Source: Pseudorhodobacter wandonensis
Lineage (GTDB): Bacteria; Pseudomonadota; Alphaproteobacteria; Rhodobacterales; Rhodobacteraceae
Direction: 5' to 3'
Length of the DNA: 64,000 nucleotides
Assembly (NCBI RefSeq): GCF_001202035.1
Contig: NZ_LGHT01000025.1
Location: forward strand, 248,001-312,000
Made by a program: the position numbers and the translations under genes. The notes below the pieces were generated by a model. That model ran no database searches and was not told the origin of the DNA. It saw nothing but the letters and a program-made list of their open reading frames with translations. How positions within the stretch are numbered: position 1 is the stretch's first letter; each line of letters starts with the position of its first letter. Positions 17,679 to 26,500 of this stretch are shown here, piece after piece.

Positions 17679-18637
17679 ACGCCTGCCGCGAGTTTGCCCG
17701 CAAACCCGCGCTGCGGTACATTCGCCCCCAAGGCACGGGCAATCACCGTGATATTATGGTCCATCATACCCGGATATGTGCCTTCATAGGTGCCCTCGAC
17801 GCCCATGGCATCCGAGAACAGCTCGCCGCCAATCACAACCTGATGACCTTGTGCAGCCGCCCCTTCTACCAAGGCGCGCATTGCACGCGCCGGAACCGAG
17901 CTTTCGACGAAAACCGCCTTGATCTTGCGGGCGACCAGCATGTCAACCAATTCACCAATCCGTGCAAGGCCGGCCTCGCTTTCGGTTGAAATCCCTTGCA
18001 GGCCTTCCACCTCAAACGCGTAGGCGCGACCGAAATAGGAAAACGCGTCATGGGCGGTCACCAAAACCCGCGCCTCTTCCGGCACTTGCGTCAGAACATC
18101 ACGGGCATACCCATCCAGCGCACGAATCTCTGCGCTATAGGCCGCCGCATTCGCGGCATGCAGATCGGCATCGTTGGGGGTCAGCTCTGACACAGCGCTT
18201 TGCACGGCAGCCACCGCGTCAAGCCAAAGTATCGGATCCATCCAGACATGCGGGTCATGGTGGTCGGCATAGCCTGCCCAAGACAGCAGCCTATCCTTCG
18301 GAATTGCCTCGGCAACCGGAACCACGGGTACACGGCGCGCAATATCAGCTATGAAATCAACCAGCTGCGCCTCAAGCCGCAAGCCATGCCATAACACAAG
18401 ATCGGCGCGCAGCATTGCGGCAATATCACTGCGGGTCTGGCGATAGCTGTGCGGGTCCACCCCCGGCCCCATCAGCGCGTTCACAGTGCCGCCGCTGATC
18501 CGCCGGGCGGCATCGGCAATCATGCCTGTGGTCGCCACGATTGTTGGGGCCGATGTTGCCAAGCCTGCCTTGGGCAATGCAAGCAAGAGAGGAGCGGCCA
18601 GCATGGCCCTACGAGTCAGGTGCGTTTTATCTGTCAT
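17675..18637 (-). CDS. metal ABC transporter substrate-binding protein (SitA/TroA-like)
   Basis: 320-residue periplasmic cluster A-I binding protein. A signal region with twin Arg (LTRRAMLAAPLLLALPKAGLA) could be a Tat or Sec signal. Putative metal ligands by alignment to the family are H63 (GVDPHSY), H130 (DPHVWMD), H196 (TAHDAF) and D276 (ELFSDA). There is no His-rich loop like that of ZnuA, which with two permeases argues for Mn2+ (possibly Zn2+ or Fe2+). The three-His/one-Asp set is TroA-like, so specificity is not certain. ATG 18637 is chosen over one at 18673 because the latter would place a palindromic operator inside the coding sequence. Confidence 0.85.
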   Translation of the reverse strand: MTDKTHLTRRAMLAAPLLLALPKAGLATSAPTIVATTGMIADAARRISGGTVNALMGPGVDPHSYRQTRSDIAAMLRADLVLWHGLRLEAQLVDFIADIARRVPVVPVAEAIPKDRLLSWAGYADHHDPHVWMDPILWLDAVAAVQSAVSELTPNDADLHAANAAAYSAEIRALDGYARDVLTQVPEEARVLVTAHDAFSYFGRAYAFEVEGLQGISTESEAGLARIGELVDMLVARKIKAVFVESSVPARAMRALVEGAAAQGHQVVIGGELFSDAMGVEGTYEGTYPGMMDHNITVIARALGANVPQRGFAGKLAAGV

Positions 18638-18650
18638 GCAGCCTGCAATA

Positions 18651-18695
18651 TTGCGAATGGTTCGCAAAGTCAATGAAATTGAGAACCATTCGCAA
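18651..18695 (-). promoter_or_regulatory. two palindromic boxes, probable Mur/Fur-family (Mn) operator
   Basis: Box 1 (18651-18667) is a perfect inverted repeat TTGCGAA-TGG-TTCGCAA. Box 2 (18679-18695) is TTGAGAA-CCA-TTCGCAA with one mismatch. They begin 14 bp upstream of the binding-protein start codon and their starts are 28 bp apart. The pattern resembles the TGC-AAT-N-ATT-GCA type site described for alphaproteobacterial Mur, which controls Mn uptake. The match is from memory of that motif and is an inference. Confidence 0.7.
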
Positions 18696-18710
18696 GTTTA
18701 TACCGCTGCC

Positions 18711-19196
18711 TTAGCGCCGCAGACCAGTTTCCACCAACATGCCGCGCCGTTTTGCCTCGTAATAATAACCTTTTGAATACCAGCTTTCGGCCGCATCCTG
18801 GCTGCCATTGGACACGAGCCAAGCGCCGCGCAAATACTTAACCCCGAATTTCAGGTTGGTTTCGGCATCCAAAAGCCCGCTCGGGCTGCCGCGATAGCCC
18901 ATACCTTGTGCCGTGGCGGGCAAAAGCTGCATCAATCCGAAATACGGGCCGTTGCGGGCCTCGGGGCGATGATGGCTTTCGCGTAGAATGATGCGGTGAA
19001 CCAAAGAGCGCGGCACCTTATAATGATCGGCATATTTATTGATGAGAAACCGCAGCTTCGGGGTCTCATTCACATATAAAGGTGGATCGAACTTTTGGTT
19101 TCGATACGGATCGCGCCCGTTTGAATTTGGGCCCGCGCAAGCAGATACCAAAGCGATCGCCCCCAACATCGCCGTGCGGCGCGTGATCTTCTGCAT
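18711..19196 (-). CDS. lytic transglycosylase lipoprotein (SLT domain)
   Basis: 161-residue predicted lipoprotein: n-region KITRRTAML, hydrophobic core and lipobox VSAC with Cys near residue 20. The SLT/GEWL domain has the catalytic Glu in ILRESHHRPEARNG, followed by YFGLMQLLPATAQGMGY and NLKFGVKYL. It should cleave peptidoglycan glycan strands at the outer-membrane side of the periplasm. The ATG at 19196 follows AAGGAG; the TTG three bases upstream is less likely. It lies upstream of the metal importer on the same strand, separated by 73 bp holding the palindromic boxes. Confidence 0.88.
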   Translation of the reverse strand: MQKITRRTAMLGAIALVSACAGPNSNGRDPYRNQKFDPPLYVNETPKLRFLINKYADHYKVPRSLVHRIILRESHHRPEARNGPYFGLMQLLPATAQGMGYRGSPSGLLDAETNLKFGVKYLRGAWLVSNGSQDAAESWYSKGYYYEAKRRGMLVETGLRR

Positions 19197-19244
19197 CAAA
19201 TTCTCCTTGCGTCAATGTAACCTCATTAACTTTGAGACAATTTT

Positions 19245-19291
19245 CTGGCAAACGCTGGTTTCGACCAGCGGCTTTTTTCCGCCTATTGCCA
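19245..19291 (+). promoter_or_regulatory. structured leader upstream of metY (attenuator-like)
   Basis: An intrinsic-terminator-like hairpin CGCTGGT-TTCG-ACCAGCG (19253-19270) followed by GCTTTTTT lies about 180 bp before metY on the same strand. An outer pair TCTGGCAA (19245-19252) / TTGCCAGA (19284-19291) encloses it. A competing pair GCGG/CCGC overlaps the 3' arm and the T-run. No gene ends here on the plus strand, since the neighbour is divergent. The hairpin therefore sits in the metY leader or ends a small RNA. Confidence 0.5.
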
Positions 19292-19447
19292 GATCAGGAA
19301 CCTTGTATTGGAATGTACTTTCAATTCGGGAAAACCGCCCTGCGACGGATGTCCCTGCCTGAAATCGGCCAATTGTACTGCCGGCAGCTTTGCCTTAACG
19401 TCGCCCGAGACGAGCCACTTTTGCAGACCTATCCAGGGGGAAGACAG

Positions 19448-20734
19448 ATGTCAGATACGGCCAATTACAGCTTTGATACCTTGCAGATTCACGCGGGCGC
19501 AAACCCTGATCCGGCGACGGGCGCACGGCAGATCCCGATTTATCAGACCACGGCCTATGTGTTTCGCGATGCCGATCACGCGGCAGCATTGTTCAACTTG
19601 CAAGAAGTTGGTTACATCTATTCGCGCCTGACCAACCCAACCGTCGCCGCCCTTGCCGAACGGATTGCAGCGCTTGAAGGCGGTGCGGGCGCTGTCTGCT
19701 GCTCGTCCGGTCACGCGGCGCAGTTGATGGCGCTGTTTCCGCTGATGCAGCCTGGTTGCAACGTCGTTGCCTCGACCCGGCTTTATGGCGGTACAATCCA
19801 GCAGTTCACGAACACGATCCGCAAATTCGGCTGGTCGGCCAAGTTTGTCGATTTCGACGATCTGGAAGCACTGGAAGCGGCTGTCGATGACAATACCCGC
19901 GCGATTTTCTGTGAAAGCATCGCGAACCCGGGTGGCTATATCACCGATATTCCGGTAGTGGCCAAGGTGGCCAACAAAGTGGGCTTGCCGCTGATTGTAG
20001 ATAACACGACCGGCACGCCCTATCTGTGCCAGCCGATTAAGCTGGGCGCGACTTTGGTTGTGCACTCAACAACGAAATATTTGACCGGAAACGGCACTGT
20101 TACCGGCGGCTGTGTGGTGGATAGCGGCACGTTTGACTGGTCGGCGAGTGGCAAGTTCCCAAGCCTGTCCGAGCCGGAACCAGCCTATCACGGGATCAAA
20201 TTCCATGAAGCGCTTGGCGGCATGGCCTTTACCTTCCATTCCATCGCCATCGGTTTGCGCGATCTGGGCATGACGATGAACCCGCAAGGCGCGCATTACA
20301 CGTTGATGGGGATTGAAACCCTGTCGCTGCGCATGGCGCGGCATGTGGAAAACGCACAGAAAGTGGCCGAATGGCTGGAAAAGCATCCCAACGTCGAGAA
20401 AGTCACCTATGCGGGGCTGGACAGCTCGCCCTATAAATCGCGGGTGGCGACGGTTTGCCCTAAAGGGGCTGGTGGGCTGTTTACCGTCTCGTTGAAAGGC
20501 GGGTATGAAGCCTGTGTCAAGCTGGTGTCGAACCTAAAATTGTTCAGCCATGTGGCGAACTTGGGCGATACGCGCAGCCTGGTCATTCACCCGGCCTCGA
20601 CCACGCACCGCCAGCTTTCCGAGGCCCAGCAAGTGGCCGCAGGCGCCGCGCCGAATACGCTGCGGCTGTCAATCGGGATCGAAGATGCGGGCGATATTAT
20701 CGCCGATCTGGAACAGGCTTTGGCCAAAGGTTAA
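19448..20734 (+). CDS. metY: O-acetylhomoserine aminocarboxypropyltransferase / sulfhydrylase
   Basis: PLP enzyme combining O-acetyl-L-homoserine with sulfide (or methanethiol) to make homocysteine (or methionine). This 428-residue cytoplasmic enzyme of the Cys/Met metabolism family shows FDTLQIHAGANPDPATGARQ, IYSRLTNPTVAALAERIA and the PLP lysine in VVHSTTKYLTGNGT. Its length and C-terminal LRLSIGIEDAGDIIADLEQAL are typical of MetY rather than MetB/MetZ. ATG 19448 follows AGGGGGA; the frame is open further upstream but without family similarity. It is a single-gene transcription unit, ending in a strong hairpin. Confidence 0.94.
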   Translation: MSDTANYSFDTLQIHAGANPDPATGARQIPIYQTTAYVFRDADHAAALFNLQEVGYIYSRLTNPTVAALAERIAALEGGAGAVCCSSGHAAQLMALFPLMQPGCNVVASTRLYGGTIQQFTNTIRKFGWSAKFVDFDDLEALEAAVDDNTRAIFCESIANPGGYITDIPVVAKVANKVGLPLIVDNTTGTPYLCQPIKLGATLVVHSTTKYLTGNGTVTGGCVVDSGTFDWSASGKFPSLSEPEPAYHGIKFHEALGGMAFTFHSIAIGLRDLGMTMNPQGAHYTLMGIETLSLRMARHVENAQKVAEWLEKHPNVEKVTYAGLDSSPYKSRVATVCPKGAGGLFTVSLKGGYEACVKLVSNLKLFSHVANLGDTRSLVIHPASTTHRQLSEAQQVAAGAAPNTLRLSIGIEDAGDIIADLEQALAKG

Positions 20735-20740
20735 AGAGTG

Positions 20741-20772
20741 GTCGGCCTGCAAAAGAACAGTTGCAGGCCGAC
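20741..20772 (+). terminator. long hairpin after metY
   Basis: Perfect 12-bp inverted repeat GTCGGCCTGCAA / TTGCAGGCCGAC with an 8-nt loop, 6 bp after the metY stop codon. No T-run follows, so it may act as a stability hairpin or a rho-assisted terminator. It would fold equally on the opposite strand, from which the exported-protein gene approaches. Confidence 0.65.
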
Positions 20773-20912
20773 GCTTTGTGGTGCGGGGCGCTAAAGCGCA
20801 CCCTACCCTTGCCGAAGGAACGGGTTAACCCGACCTGCGCGCACAGAGCATTGGCCTGACGGCCCCCTGCCCAGTTTGCTCCGGGCAGGGAAATTTCGTA
20901 GTTTTGGCAACT

Positions 20913-21300
20913 TTATTCAATATGCCAAAGGTTCTTTTTTGCCTTGCCGTTTTCATAGAGCCGCAGTGATTTGGCGTCGACCTGCTCAACATCCCAACAG
21001 GCGTGACCATCGCCCCAGTTTTCACACCATTTGTCCCCTTCGACATACCATTTGGATGCCATCGAATACGCCTTTGATTGTTCCCTTCTTGGTATCACCC
21101 TTTTTCGCGCTATAGGTTTGGGTCCACGGGATACCTCGGGCGGTTTTACCGTTTATGGTTGCGCCCGGAAATGGCGCAAGCAACTGATCTTGTTTTAAAA
21201 ATTGCTGGGCCGCCGCGGCTTGGGGTAAAACAAGTGCCGCCAGAAACCCGATTTTCAGGAATTCTTTAAAATGGTGTAGGCATCCTCCACTCTTTTGCAT
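20913..21300 (-). pseudogene. small exported protein gene with an apparent frameshift
   Basis: The 5' part (21300 down to about 21070) starts after a strong AGGAGG. It encodes a signal peptide (FLAALVLPQAAAA) and a mature start PFPGATINGKTARGIPWTQTY, then runs out of frame. The continuation is in another frame (to 20913): SKWYVEGDKWCENWGDGHAC then WDVEQVDAKSLRLYENG. Joined near 21070-21080 by a one-base shift they give one coherent protein of about 125 residues with a Trp/Cys-rich C-terminal domain. No slippery heptamer is evident at the junction. This is either a recent frameshift, a sequencing error or, less likely, recoding. I do not assign a family. Confidence 0.65.
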
Positions 21301-21420
21301 GATTTCCTCCTATCAAAAAGAGTAAATCAAGGATGCGCTTGCTCTCGAGACAGGTCAATTGGTAGTATTTTTAGTGTGTATCTCGGGCCAATTCTTGCTG
21401 TCGAGGCATGGAGGGCAGCC

Positions 21421-22632
21421 CTATTGAGCCGCCTTCAGAAGTGCGCCTAGCCGTTTGATACCTTCGGCGATTGTCACCTCATCCACGCGCGAGAATGAAA
21501 GGCGAATGGTATTGCGGCCGGAACCGTCGGCAAAGAAGGCCGAACCAGGCACAAAGGCTACCTTTTGGTTTTGCAAGGATTTTGCCAAAAGCGCGGCGCC
21601 ATCCATGCCTTTGGGCAGCGTGATCCAGACGAACATGCCACCCTCGGGCCGCGTCCATTCAACACCGGCGGGCATGTGTTTGGCCAAAGCGGCAAGCATG
21701 GCGTCGCGGCGGGCACGATAGGCGGCTTTGATTTTGGCGACATGGTCTTCAAATATCTTACCCGCCACATCAGCGATGGCCATTTGGTTCAGTGTCGAGG
21801 AATGCAGGTCGGCGGCTTGCTTCATCAGGACAAGGCGGCTGATGACCTCCTTGGCGCCACAAATCCAGCCGACGCGCAGACCGGGGGCAAGCGTTTTGGA
21901 AAACGAGCCGCAATAGAGCGTGCGGCACGCCTCGATACTGCCCTTTTGCGCGATCTCCATCGCAAGGATCGGTGGGATAGCCTCGCCATCAAAGCGCAGG
22001 GATTGGTAGGCAGCGTCTTCAATAATCGCGATGTCCAGGTCCTCGGCTAGCTGCAACATGGTTTCGCGGGTGGTATGGTCAAGCGTTTCGCCTGTGGGGT
22101 TGGCAAAATCGACCGACATATAGGCAAATTTTACACGGCCACCTTTGGCAGCGGCGGTTTGCGCATAGTCGGCGGCCGCGCGGTTGCCACGCGGATCAAG
22201 GCGGTCGTACTCTGGTTCATAGGCGTTGAACGCACCAAGCGCGCCAAGGTATGTGGGCCAACCCACAAGCGCCGTATCTTTGGGGGTAAGGAACAGTTTT
22301 CCCAAGTAATCAAGTGCTTGCTGCGACCCCGAGGTGATAAGGATGTTGTCCGCATCGCATGGCACACCGATGCGGCCCATTTGCCCGGCGATCCAGTCGC
22401 GCAGCGGTTTATACCCTTCGGATACCGAGTATTGCAGCGCCGCCTCGGCACGCGGGCCGCTTAGGATGTCGCTGATTGCAGATTGGAATTCAGCGGCGGG
22501 AAAAAGCGCTGGGTCAGGGATGCCGCCTGCGAATGAGATGATGTCGGGTTGGTCGAGCAGCTTGAGCAGCTCGCGGATTTCGGACGCCTTCATGCGGCTG
22601 GTGCGGCTGGCGAAAACGTGGTCCCAATTCAT
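21421..22632 (-). CDS. PLP-dependent class I/II aminotransferase (2-aminoadipate aminotransferase-like)
   Basis: 403-residue fold-type I aminotransferase, cytoplasmic. ISFAGGIPDPALFP at the N-terminus, ITSGSQQALDYLGKLF, the PLP lysine in GSFSKTLAPGLRVGW and the C-terminal Arg in NTIRLSFSR are visible. This is the LysN/MocR-catalytic-domain group, which includes 2-aminoadipate and aromatic/branched-chain aminotransferases, so the amino acid substrate cannot be fixed. No helix-turn-helix is fused. It has no close co-directional partner: 83 bp separate it from the SIMPL gene upstream. Confidence 0.88.
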   Translation of the reverse strand: MNWDHVFASRTSRMKASEIRELLKLLDQPDIISFAGGIPDPALFPAAEFQSAISDILSGPRAEAALQYSVSEGYKPLRDWIAGQMGRIGVPCDADNILITSGSQQALDYLGKLFLTPKDTALVGWPTYLGALGAFNAYEPEYDRLDPRGNRAAADYAQTAAAKGGRVKFAYMSVDFANPTGETLDHTTRETMLQLAEDLDIAIIEDAAYQSLRFDGEAIPPILAMEIAQKGSIEACRTLYCGSFSKTLAPGLRVGWICGAKEVISRLVLMKQAADLHSSTLNQMAIADVAGKIFEDHVAKIKAAYRARRDAMLAALAKHMPAGVEWTRPEGGMFVWITLPKGMDGAALLAKSLQNQKVAFVPGSAFFADGSGRNTIRLSFSRVDEVTIAEGIKRLGALLKAAQ

Positions 22633-22715
22633 CTGTTGTCCCTTCCCCGAAATGGCTCGGAGAAGGAGTGGCGCGGATTTGAGAGTAAGTCAATAAGGCT
22701 GACGTAAGCGCAGGA

Positions 22716-23402
22716 TCAGTTAGGCTGAACAAGCTGCCAAGTGATGGTGACCGACGCGGAAAGCGAAAGCTCGCCGCCTTCGACCGGGGTGTCGGCCATT
22801 GCGGCACGGGCAAATTGCGGGGCTGGGTTATAGGTGTCGGCCTCGGTGATGGTCACAATCGGGCCAAGGGTGACACCCGCCGCTGAGGCAAAAATCTCGG
22901 CGCGATGGCGGGCATCGGCAACAGCCGCCTCACGCGCATTGTCGAGCAAGGGCGCGGGTGCCGTAATACCGAATTGCACCCCGCCCAATGTGTTCGCACC
23001 GTCACCAATCGCGGCGTCCAAGATGGAACCAAGCGAGGCCAGATCGCGCACCCGAACCGCGAGTTGGTTGGACGCGGTATAGCCGTCGATTCTGTTGCTG
23101 CCCCCACTGCTGTTGGACCAGTTTGGTTGCAGCGAAAGGTTTGAGGTTTGCAAATCGCGCGGCGCGATTCCTGCAGATTTGAGCGAGGCCAGAACCACCG
23201 TCAACTGGCTGGCATTCCCCTCCATCGCCGCGCGGGCAGTTTTGGCCGTTGTCGTCACACCAAGCGAGACAGTCGCCATATCGGGAGCAGCGGCAACTTG
23301 GCCTTGGCCGGTGATGGTAATCTGCGCGGCCGCAGTTTCGGCAGCACATGGGGCGGCGAAAGCAAAAAAGGCTGGAAAAATCAGGCTGTAGTAGGCGCGC
23401 AT
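22716..23402 (-). CDS. SIMPL (DUF541) periplasmic protein
   Basis: 228 residues with a cleavable signal peptide (MRAYYSLIFPAFFAFAAPCAAE) and the SIMPL domain: ITITGQGQVAAAPDMATVSLGV at the start, YTASNQLAVRVRDL in the middle, VSASVTITW-like ending. SIMPL proteins (BP26/OMP28, YggE) form oligomeric periplasmic rings linked to oxidative stress or cell-envelope functions. The start at 23402 is set by AGGAG upstream and by the signal peptide; the longer frame to 23522 is rejected. It is divergent from the large protein at 23596 across 193 bp. Confidence 0.9.
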   Translation of the reverse strand: MRAYYSLIFPAFFAFAAPCAAETAAAQITITGQGQVAAAPDMATVSLGVTTTAKTARAAMEGNASQLTVVLASLKSAGIAPRDLQTSNLSLQPNWSNSSGGSNRIDGYTASNQLAVRVRDLASLGSILDAAIGDGANTLGGVQFGITAPAPLLDNAREAAVADARHRAEIFASAAGVTLGPIVTITEADTYNPAPQFARAAMADTPVEGGELSLSASVTITWQLVQPN

Positions 23403-23595
23403 GTCGGGTTCTCCTAGGTTTTGCGTCTGCTGTCTTAGCAATGACACGGGCAAATAGCAGAGTCTTGGCGGATTTGGGCCGATTGTGTTGAAAAATCGAG
23501 GGCTTTTTCTTTCATTCGGCAAAAACCTGCTGTAGGACGGTATTAACCTAGGGCGGAACTTTCCGCACCTTTTCCTTTTGTGCTAGACGCGTGCA

Positions 23596-26500
23596 ATGAA
23601 ACCAAATTTTGCCCTGAACATCACTGAGTCCGGATTAAGCCTTTTGCACCGCACCCCGCGCGGCTGGCTAGAGGTTGGGACGGCCAATTTCGATGCACCC
23701 GATCTTGACGAGGCGCTGGGATACCTGCGTGCGTCGGCGCTGGGGCTGTCGCCTCATGGAATCACGACCAAGCTGATTTTGCCGCCCGACCAGATTTTGT
23801 ACACCGAGGTTGAGGCCCCCGGCCCCGATAAGGCCACGCGTGAAAAACAGATCCGTGCGGCTTTGGAAGGGCTAACCCCTTACGCGGTTGAGGACTTGGT
23901 GTTTGACTGGTGGGGCACCGGCCCCAAGGTCAAGGTTGCCGTTGTTGCGCGCGAAACTCTGGATGAAGCAGAGGGCTTTGCCACGACACACCGGTTTAAC
24001 CCGGTCTCATTCGTAACCACACCTGCCGAGGGGCAATTTGCCGGCGAACCATGGTTTGGCGTAACCAAGCTTTCGGCTTCGGTTTTGCCTGCGGGTGAAA
24101 AGGTTGCGCGCGATCAGGATCCGATAAAGGTGATTGCACGTGATGCGCCCAAGACGGCCGCAACCGTCAAACAGGATACAGATAACGAAGATACGGCAGA
24201 AGCCGCAGAGGACGCGGTAGACGGCAAGGCCGACGCGAGCAGCAAATCCGCACCAGCCGACAAAGCAGATGCAAAAGCCGAAGCGGCAGCCAAGGCCGAG
24301 CAAGACGCCAAAGCAGCTGCAGAAGCAGACGCAAAAACCGAGGCACAAAAAGCCGAGAAACTAGCGGCTGAAAAGCTGGCTGCCGATTCAAAGGCTGACC
24401 AAGAGGCAAAGGCCAAACAAGACGCCGAAGCCGCGCAAAAAGCCAAAGACGACGAGCAGGAACGCCTTGACGCCGAAGCGGCGGCTGATGCCGAAGCCTT
24501 GCGCAAGATCGAGGCCGCCAAAGCCGAAATGGAACGTCGCGCGCAAGAGCTTGCGCAGGCAGAGGCAAAGCGCCTTGTCGAAGAGGCTGAAAAGGCCAAG
24601 GCGGCCCAGCTTGAGCGCGAGAAGACCAAAACTGCACTGATCGAAGCCGAACGCAAACGCGCCGATTTGGAGCGCGTGGCCGCCGAAGCCGCCGCCGCCA
24701 AGGCCGAAGCCTTTAACGGGGTAACTGACCAAAACATTGCCGATGGCAAAGGCAGCAAAGCCAACGCGCCGCAGCCCGAAGCGGCCAAAGCCTATGGGAT
24801 TCCTGCTTTTACCAGCCGGCGGGCCGATGCCACCTCTGCCGCACCTACGCTTGGCCCGGCCTCGGCCAAAGACTCCGCCAAAGAACCTGCTGCAACATCG
24901 CGACCAGAACTTGGAAAAGCAGACCCGTCTACAGACAAGTCCAAAAGCCCGGCTGCGCCAAGCGCGCGCCCGGTCAGTGGGTCAAAGCCTGCGTCAACAC
25001 TTGCTGCAGCAATTGCAAAATCATCCGCTCCAAAACCGCTGAATGGGACGGCCGCGTTTGCAACTGGCGCAAAGGCCGAGTTGGCAAAGCCCAAGCAGGA
25101 CGAAGCAAGCGTTGCGGCAAATGTCGCGGCGGCAAAGGTGACCGCCGCACGGATTCCGGGTGCTGGTGCCGCCTTGGCGCGCTTCAAATCCAAAACGCAG
25201 AAAAAGGCTTTGGCAAAATCGGGGCAGGCAACTGCGACCAAGCCGATATTGCCTAAATCGGGTGGACGTGCCGATTCTGCAAATACCATGGGTGCGTTTG
25301 GCGCCAAGATGGCACCTCGTCGCGGCAAGCCCCGTTTTCTGGGCCTGATTCTAACGCTTGTTTTGATTGCCGTGCTTGCTGGTATTGCTGCATGGTCGTC
25401 GCTGTACCTATCGCGCGATACGGGTACCCCAGAGACCGTTCAGCAGGCTGATGCAGGGGCAACGACCGCAGCCGCCCCCACCACAGATGAAGTCGCAATG
25501 ACCCAAGGAACCGCGCCAGACGGAGTTGCAACCGAGACCGCGCCAGAAGTGAACGCCGAGATACAGGCCGATGCAGAGGCCGAGTTGCCGCCCATCGAAG
25601 AAGTAACTGCAACGGCCCAGAGTGACACCCAACCGCCGGCTGCAGAAATGATTGCAGGCTCTGAACCGGCCGAAAAGGCGCCTACGTTGGCCGAAACCGA
25701 AGGCCAGGCGCAGGCCGAAGGTCCAGGACGCGGCCCGCAAGACGAGATATTCTTGGCAGCCATCGATCAGGCGCAGCCCAGCTTTGACGCGATTGCCTTG
25801 CCGCGCCCTATTTCAAAGCCTGACTCGGCACCTACGCAGGTCTCTGCGCCGCCGCCTTTTGGTACGCAATATGAATTCGAGCCTGATGGCACGATCAAGG
25901 CCACTGCAAACGGCGTGGTCATGCCTGAAGGTTTTTGGCTGATTGCAGCCAAGCCGCCAGTGCTTCCCCCTGCCCGACCGGCAGCGATTTCTTCCCCGGT
26001 CAGTACGGCACCTGACTTGGTCACTGCGGCGCCCCCACCGCCCGACACACCGGGCGGAGCAGCGGTAGATCCCGCTAACGCCAGCACCGCAGGGGTAGCA
26101 CAAACGGAGGGCACGGGCCCTTCTTCTGTTTTTCAGGCCGATGCGAATGTGAATAATACGCGCCCCAAGGGCAAGCCTGCCATGCCTGATGCAGCCGCGG
26201 CGCCTTCTCAGGATGACGGTGCCGCTTTGGCAAGCGAAGACCCGGCACTGGCGCGGCTGACCAGCTTGCGGCCACTTGCACGGCCGAAAGCAGTTTTGAT
26301 TGCAGCAGAAGAGGCCAGCAAAGCGGTTGAGGCTGCGTCATTGGCTGCAAAAGCCGCGGCGCAAGAACAGGCCGCACAAGATGGGGCGTTGACGGTTGCG
26401 CTGTCACCTCGCCCTGCCGCCCGGCCACGTGATTTTTCGGGCGCGGTCGAGGCCGCGATTGCAGCAGCATCACGCGAGTCGACCCGCCAGGTTGTAGCGC

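Noticed and set aside
19200-19447. SAM-II or SAM/SAH riboswitch upstream of metY
   Set aside because: I could not find the conserved core sequences of these riboswitches. Only the terminator-like hairpin and enclosing pair are evident.
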